Position numbers and translations under genes: made by a program. Source: Luidia sarsii (Eukaryota > Echinodermata > Asteroidea > Paxillosida > Luidiidae). Taken from it: DNA of 64,000 nucleotides. The DNA is taken from the NCBI GenBank assembly GCA_949987565.1, contig OX465112.1:12648555-12712554 (forward strand). Direction: 5' to 3'. The notes below the pieces were generated by a model. It searched no databases and had not been told where the DNA came from. It was given only the letters and a program-made list of their open reading frames with translations. Below are positions 58,901-64,000 of the stretch, one piece after another; position 1 is the stretch's first letter; each line of letters begins with the position of its first letter.

Positions 58901-61900
58901 GATTATTCCTGGTGAATAATCAATACCCGGGGTACTTGGGGAGGTCCCAATTATTTTTAATTTTTTTTATCTCGCCATTTCAATAAGTAGGCCTATCTTC
59001 CGAATGATAGCACTGTTTTTTTTAATTTTTTTTTATTAAACCTGGGTGGCCTATTGGATCACCAGGGCCAATTTTCAAGTGGCCAAAGTCCCCCAAACAG
59101 TCTTTTGGTGGCCCCATTCTTGAAAAACAAGATTCAACAGTGTTGACCTTGGCCTGTTGTCTTCCATTTGTTGCCAGCAAAGGCCATTGGCCCTACAGTT
59201 TCTGGTGGCCTGATGCAATGTTTTACTGGCCTGCACTAACCAAGGCCACTAATTACATGCACGCTGTTTTTTGCCCTTGCCTTCACACGCAACTTCCCAG
59301 GTTTCTCTTCAGCAATAACAGCTATCTTTTTTTTTTTTTTTTTTAATCACCCTTCATTACTTCCCCTCTCCCCCATCCATGGCTTTTTTTTTTACGTGCC
59401 ATGTGTGTGTACACTGTACAATGGGAGCTGTTGCTAGGTGACCAGTTGTCATGGCAACCCTTGACGGCCGTTGGCCCTCCATGCAGGGGTTTCTGTGAGA
59501 AAAACAACAACAGCCGTGTAGGGTTTTTTTTCTCCCCACCCCTCCCAAATCTATTATGGCTCAGAAAAACACAGTAATTGTTATTGAAAATTTGTTATTG
59601 TTATTTAATTTAAAAAAAAAAAAAAATTTAAAATTTTTTTTCAAGGTAAGCTATCAGTTGTTAAATAATGCACTACACAATGTACATGTACATGTACATT
59701 CAAATGTCAATTACTAGCATTTGTTTCACATTTTTCTGCAGTGTGCTGTACATGTACGTGCAAAACCATTGTTGTCTTATTTTTGTAATTAAGATTGCAG
59801 GTTCAGGAGGGCTGTGTCTTTAGTATTTTTTCTCAGCTTAGCAAGCCTGGCTGCCCTTTGCAAATTTTCTGATGGCCCAAAAGGTCTTTTTGTGGTCAAG
59901 AGAAATGAAAAAATAAAACTAAATTCTGATGCTGAAAAGAAGGGTATTATTTTATTGGAATTTGTGTGTGTGTGGTATTCTGGCCACTGTTGTTCTGGCC
60001 GCTGGTACTCTGGCCATTGGTACTCTGGCCACTGGTACATTGTACATGTACATAAACACTGGCCTCTGGTAAAGTTTACCCTTGGTCAAATACTCTCTTC
60101 TGTATTCATGAACATCAAACAAGTCTAAAATTATGTTTTGTTTTCTGGTTTGTTTTTTTAATGTTCAGGGATAAGCACAGGGGGCCGTGTGGATCCCAGA
60201 GGAGGTATTGTCAAGCACTCCACCAAAGCATTGGAAGGTACATGTACAGTAAGGGATGAATGCTGAGGTGTCAAGTTTTGATTTGAACCTGTTACAGCTA
60301 ATTCTGGAGCTGTAGATTCTTTGTGAACACCAAGAACAACCTTTGTGATTCTTATTCAAATAACAAATTCATTTTGAGAAAATTGCAAATTGACTCCAGC
60401 TTGCATACAATGGGCCATTCAGTGCACTCATTCACAGTCACAGCTGTGGATGCAATGACCCTATTCAGCTTGCATACAATGGGCCATTTAGTGCACTCAT
60501 CCTCAGTCACAGCTGTGGATGCAATGACTCTCTTCAACTTGCTTACAAATGTGCCATTTGGTGCACCCACTCACAGTCACAGAGCTGTGGATGCAATGGC
60601 CCTATTCAGCTTGTGCACAAAGTGCCGTTCAGTGTACCCATTCACTGTCACAGCTGTGGATACAATGATGGAATGACCCTTTTCAGCTTGCAAAGGTTGG
60701 AACTGCCAGTTTACTATTCACCGGCATTCAGCTGTGACTGATACCAGGCACACCGGACTGCAGACACACACTGTAAACCTTGTAGAATCGGTTTAGCTTT
60801 AGACCAAGGCGGGACCAACTTGTGCCTTTGTCTTTGTGCCCAGGCTGGAGCGACGTTGACCTCCGAACTCCCATCTCCAGCGTCATGCATCTTCCCGTCT
60901 GGGTAGACAACGACGGCAACTGTGCCGCCCTCGGAGTGCGTGCATTTGGCTGCGGAAAGCGGGTGGACGACTTTGTCACAATAGCAACCGGCACAGGTGA
61001 GTACCATCACACGAATGAAACCCCATGGTTTTGCCTTCATACCGGGTATGGCTTGAGATTAGTAAAGATCTAACATTTCCTCTGTTAGACTGGCAGGGCA
61101 ATTGCCATGCATAGTCAGCTATCTTCTTTGTGAAATTTTCAGAGCCACGCTCTATCTCAAAAGAGTTGTGTTAGTTGGTGTCACAGCAAGCTTCCACTTG
61201 GTACCTCCATTATGCAAACTTTCTAATCTGGTCTATCTCCCAACACCATCTTTGCATCACTTTGAAAAAAAAAATAGTGCAAAGTGTTGTGATGCCTTTC
61301 GGTGTCCTGATTTGGTCAAAGTTATTGGTACTGGCTTCGGCTGTGGACTTGTACTACAGGTAGTAGTGAGTAGCCATAGTCACTAATAGATAAGACTTGA
61401 AGGTTTGCAGGGTGGAAATACTAAGTGGAAGGTTTGCGGTGACACCATGTACATGTAGCTTTGTGTGGCTCTGAAAAGAGCCGGTAACTCCTTACCGAGT
61501 TACCGGCTCTTTTCAGAGCCACACTTCTTGAAAGAAAAGAGCTACATGGTGTCACCGCAAACCTTCCACTTCACAGTCACTAATCTTGGCGATCGCGATT
61601 CAACGACCGTTCCTTTTTGTAACGACTGTGCTTTTTTTCTTGCACTCAACCGCATTCCCTCCCTCCCCACACCCTCTCCACCCTTGACAGGAATCGGCGG
61701 TGGGATTGTCCTGGGTGGCAAGCTGATTCACGGGACCGACTTCTGTGCGGCCGAGCTGGGCCACACCAAGGTGTCTCTGGAGGGACCCAGCTGCCAGTGC
61801 GGCAGCTCCGGCTGTGTGGAAGCCTACAGCTCAGGTCTGGCCCTGCAGAAGGAAGCCCAGAGACTGGCTGCCGGTGAGTCACTCCTCAATTTCACGGTTC

Positions 61901-63725
61901 AAAGAGTGCCGCTTCTACTACTACTAGCAGGCTTTCTCCCCGGACACATTTTTTGGGGGTCTAAGCATGTTCTTTGCACTTGGCAAGCCTTGCTTGTGTG
62001 CATTATGCCATGTGCCAAATCGGACGAATCTGAAGATTGTTTCAGTATTGCATGGCAGATATGGGAGATATTTTGCAAGAAATGGCATGAAATAATGTCA
62101 ATATTGTCAATCCAATCACGAAATTGAAGGCTTGTAATTTTAATCTGAGATCAGCAGTTAGTATTTTGAGTGTTCTTTTCTTAATTGTGCAGGAATAGAA
62201 GGCTCTATTAAGTCGGTCCATTGTGGTCACACGTGGCAGTAGACCGATGCTGCAATGATTAGACTTGGTCCACGGTCAAACAAATAAGATCATTTCAATC
62301 CCTGTCCTTTCCCACCTACTCCGTGGACTCACACCAAAGACCGGTTCTGGACAAAGAAACAACAAATTAGACAACTGACTACAGCTGGTAAACAGGGTCA
62401 TCACACACCAACCCATTTGTCCACCCCCTTTAGGCGACTGAATGCAATGCATAGCTGCCAGCCATTCCTATTTTGGAGGAATCATTCCTCTTTTTGGGTA
62501 AATTTTTTTTTACAAGCTTTTGACAACAGATTTTTGGCTTGGAAATACACATGTATTCCTATGTTCCGGTAGTTTGCTTTGTGAATCCTCTTTTTAAGCA
62601 GAAGTATTCCTTTTCCCTGTCACATTCTTTTTTGAGTCTGGTCTAAGCATAGCTGCCAACTTTTCCTATTTTGGAGGAATAATTCCTTTTTTATTTTTTT
62701 TTTATTTGGGGGGGGGGGAATTTTTTTAACCTCTTACAAGCTCACAATGCACATGTATTCCTAAGTAGTTTGCTCTGTGATTCCTCTTTTTTTTTAGCAG
62801 AAGTATTCCTACGTGCTGTAATTTCCTTTAACCACTTCGCGCCGGGACCTCCGAAATCGGAGCTCATTTGGTTTGGCTATGCGACTGGGCCCTCCGAATC
62901 CATATTATTATAATATAATAAGACAGTTGCCATATGAATTGCAAGATTAGCAGCAGTAATTGTGCAATTCTGGGACCGTTACTGTGAATGATCGAGGGAT
63001 ACCGCAGCTATATTTTTTTGGTTGCATGTTACAATTACTATGCATCCAGACGGTTGCCTGATGATGGACGGATGTCACTTGGAGAAGAACGAGGTGATCA
63101 CGGCCAAGCATCTCATTGAGGCCGCTCGCCATGGCAACAACAAGGCCCAGGATGTTCTGAACCGAGGTGGGTAGAGCTGAGCGGATGAGTAGAGACTGAT
63201 TGTCTCCAAATTGTGTGTGTACCGTAAATCTTAAACCCTAACAAGGCTGGTGGGTGTGTGGTCTGAATGACACTAATAATCTAAAGCCAGCAACTTGGTT
63301 TTTTGTTCATTAGTGTCAAATCAGACACTGCTGTGTTGGACTGGCTTGTACGGACATCCATACAGCCCGAGTAGGCATTGGTTAAATAGATGCCCCTTGA
63401 ATTAGTAGCAATAGTACCTACTTAGATTGATTCTCTTTTTTCCCCTTCGCCGTTATCTCTTGTCCGGTTCTCCCTCCTCGTCTGGATAGGTGCCAGGGCC
63501 GTGGCCCTCACCATCACCAATCTTCTGCACGTCCTCAATCCCTCCCTGGTGGTGCTCTGCGGCAACCTGGCTGCCGCCTACATTGAGACAGTCCGCAGCG
63601 TGGTCAGGAAAGAAGCCCTGCCCTCGGCCGCCCACGTGGAGATCAAGAACTCCACGCTCCAGGAACCGGCCCTGCTCGGAGCCGCCAGTCTGGTCCTCGA
63701 GTACGCTACCCGTAGGACCTACTAA
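52721..63725 (+). CDS. GNE: Bifunctional UDP-GlcNAc 2-epimerase / ManNAc kinase
   Basis: Eleven exons give about 741 residues, against 722 for the common human form. The enzyme converts UDP-GlcNAc to ManNAc and UDP, then phosphorylates ManNAc, committing carbon to sialic acid synthesis in the cytosol. Epimerase half: [15 protein letters not shown] (Arg39), GCHLIDDYG (His68), [10 protein letters not shown] (His129, Asp131), [33 protein letters not shown]. Kinase (ROK) half: [10 protein letters not shown] (Asp432, ATP loop), [11 protein letters not shown] (Asp536, the base), GTGIGGGI, and zinc ligands His588, Cys598, Cys600, Cys605. Arg282 and Arg285 in [10 protein letters not shown] match human Arg263 and Arg266, which sialuria mutations alter, so feedback inhibition by CMP-sialic acid is probably kept. 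The start at 52754 has a strong context (aagATGg); the frame stays open upstream to the exon border. The first 30 residues have no obvious counterpart. Confidence 0.97.
53127..53368 (-). mobile_element. 242-bp element: perfect 41-bp TIRs around a tRNA-like core
   Basis: Left aattcaaagaggttttgccc (to 53167); right arm 53328-53368 is its exact reverse complement. The minus strand of 53213-53289 resembles a tRNA (A-box-like tggtccagtggttaagac, B-box-like gggttagaatccc). Possible 4-bp duplication ACAT. It lies in GNE intron 1. Confidence 0.8.
53874..54478 (+). CDS. GNE: GNE exon 2: main epimerase exon
   Basis: Acceptor taccttgcctcag. A 605-nt exon with [69 protein letters not shown] and [17 protein letters not shown], ending FPNIDA plus one base. 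Its intron begins GC (gcag|gcaagt), not GT. Confidence 0.96.
54733..54815. repeat. Collapsed SINE inverted pair
   Basis: ctttgcctggaccgggactt, gaacccgagttcaag, tttccatccagtcaaagttt: the ends of two opposite heads joined, in GNE intron 2. Confidence 0.6.
55008..55220 (+). CDS. GNE: GNE exon 3: allosteric arginines and end of the epimerase core
   Basis: Acceptor ttttccgacag, donor g|gtaagc. Encodes [20 protein letters not shown], with both sialuria-site arginines, then [20 protein letters not shown] and [12 protein letters not shown]. Confidence 0.96.
56439..56526 (+). CDS. GNE: GNE exon 4
   Basis: Acceptor tcatcccag, donor cc|gtaagt. Encodes [20 protein letters not shown] and [10 protein letters not shown], aligning with human GENVLHVRDADTQDKI. 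Phase 1 in, phase 2 out. Confidence 0.94.
57030..57260. repeat. Hairpin-family repeat, outward-extended copy
   Basis: ttgagatttgctttttgata, cagtaagcagtttgcaacat, then an inverted gcttactgactaaaatgaca and a hairpin with tcaggatcgaaatgtcaggc. GNE intron 4, 78 bp before exon 5. A further arm is at 57620-57680. Confidence 0.7.
57338..57548 (+). CDS. GNE: GNE exon 5: end of epimerase, linker, kinase ATP loop
   Basis: Acceptor gttgggggcag, donor cac|gtgagt. Encodes [16 protein letters not shown], the inter-domain linker with [29 protein letters not shown] and ALIENH. The linker between the two catalytic halves is inside this exon. Confidence 0.96.
57839..57968 (+). CDS. GNE: GNE exon 6: kinase domain
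   Basis: Acceptor cttttgccag, donor g|gtgagt. Encodes [20 protein letters not shown] and [13 protein letters not shown], aligning with human GEIV...VKLNCRILGVG. Confidence 0.95.
60169..60237 (+). CDS. GNE: GNE exon 7: kinase, [13 protein letters not shown]
   Basis: Acceptor ttaatgttcag, donor g|gtacat. Encodes [20 protein letters not shown], a conserved ROK-family loop. The donor merges into an ACATGTACA simple repeat. Confidence 0.94.
60398..60692 (+). repeat. Minisatellite of about 68 bp, four units
   Basis: Units share cagcttgcatacaatgggcc, cagtgcactcattcacagtc and acagctgtggatgcaatgac. GNE intron 7. Confidence 0.85.
60844..60996 (+). CDS. GNE: GNE exon 8: kinase catalytic aspartate
   Basis: Acceptor tttgtgcccag, donor g|gtgagt. 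Encodes [20 protein letters not shown], then [18 protein letters not shown] and FVTIATGTG. Asp536 in VDND matches the human catalytic Asp517. Confidence 0.96.
61423..61571. mobile_element. Foldback element (GGTGACAC ends), best preserved
   Basis: Arms of about 65 bp: aagtggaaggtttgcggtga, caccatgtacatgtagctt, tgtgtggctctgaaaagagc; the right arm is complementary and ends in ttccactt. GNE intron 8. A decayed half copy is at 61135-61200. Confidence 0.8.
61691..61873 (+). CDS. GNE: GNE exon 9: zinc-binding motif of the kinase
   Basis: Acceptor cacccttgacag, donor g|gtgagt. Encodes [40 protein letters not shown] and [16 protein letters not shown]. The H-x9-C-x-C-x4-C ligand set is complete. Confidence 0.96.
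62449..62830 (+). repeat. Tandem duplication, two units of about 195 bp
   Basis: Both units contain catagctgcca, tcctattttggaggaat, acacatgtattccta / gcacatgtattccta, agtttgct-tgtgaatcctc and agcagaagtattcct. GNE intron 9. Confidence 0.8.
63050..63166 (+). CDS. GNE: GNE exon 10
   Basis: Acceptor ctatgcatccag, donor g|gtgggt. Encodes [39 protein letters not shown]. The start of this exon is the least conserved part of the kinase half. Confidence 0.92.
63490..63725 (+). CDS. GNE: GNE exon 11: kinase C-terminus and stop
   Basis: Acceptor gtctggatag. Encodes [38 protein letters not shown] and TAA at 63723-63725, matching the human end DYTTRRIY. No polyadenylation signal is visible before the window ends. 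Confidence 0.96.
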
Positions 63726-63735
63726 GTGGATCTGT

Positions 63736-64000
63736 GGATTGGGCTAGGGCTCAGGCTTTATCTCCGTCAGACAAAACCTGAAAATACAGGTGGCGGTTTG
63801 TCGCTGAATTTGAAGTTTGGCGGCTTGCTAGAGGCCCTATACAACGTTGGTAAAGGTCAACAGATTGCCACAGTTTGTGTGTTAAACCATTAAACATTCC
63901 AGAAAAGAAATCCTGCGAAGATTTTAGCTCCAATAGTAATCTGAGAAAGAAGAAAAAAGGCAATTTTCTTTTCGCACCGTTCATAGTTTATTAGTACTCG
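63736..64000. repeat. Foldback fragment and a TTAA-MITE relative
   Basis: 63736-63830 matches part of the GGGCCGTTTACGAAAT family (gtcagacaaaacctgaaaat). From about 63830 the sequence gccctatacaacgttggtaa, gtgtgttaaaccattaaaca follows element A at 997 and runs off the window. Confidence 0.65.

Overview
The window is eukaryotic genomic DNA. Three intron-rich protein-coding genes, all on the + strand, sit in DNA full of miniature transposons, tRNA-derived SINEs, foldback elements and satellites. Almost every coding exon has canonical GT/AG borders with matching intron phases, and introns run from a few hundred bases to several kb. A complete bifunctional GNE gene, a tandem fibrinogen-domain lectin-like gene, an adhesion GPCR and the repeat landscape all suit a marine invertebrate deuterostome (echinoderm, hemichordate or cephalochordate). 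The sequence alone does not let me name the species.

Layout. 1-2128: intergenic or intronic repeats, including three abutting TTAA-flanked MITE-like elements. 2129-15260: 3' part of an adhesion GPCR, from the GPS cleavage motif through all seven helices to the tail; the large N-terminal ectodomain lies upstream of the window, and its introns carry long GA, GAGTCC and AAGC tracts. 15291-26588: gene-free as far as I can see, with AT-rich DNA, MITEs and a 3 kb compound satellite (CT-rich blocks plus a GGTC/GGTG satellite). 26589-38963: a complete secreted protein of about 656 residues: signal peptide, PAN/apple-like module, Thr/Gln mucin-like linker and two fibrinogen C-terminal domains. 38964-52720: intergenic DNA with SINE clusters, a tandem segmental duplication, foldbacks and ACATGT-rich simple DNA. 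52721-63725: a complete GNE gene (UDP-GlcNAc 2-epimerase / ManNAc kinase, about 741 residues, 11 coding exons), including one GC-AG intron. 63726-64000: repeat remnants.

Functionally, GNE makes ManNAc-6-phosphate, the committed precursor of sialic acids. The fibrinogen-domain protein has the hallmarks of a secreted calcium-dependent recognition lectin. The GPCR is a self-cleaving adhesion receptor. Nothing shows that the three act in one pathway; the proximity of GNE and a possible sugar-binding lectin is noted only as a weak inference.

The most unusual material is in the repeats: a hairpin element of about 150 bp with 14-bp target duplications and a near-empty-site comparison; a 76-bp element with perfect 23-bp TIRs and a 9-bp duplication; a 242-bp element with perfect 41-bp TIRs around a tRNA-like core, two copies of which bracket GNE exon 1; and a chain of three TTAA elements sharing their TTAA junctions.
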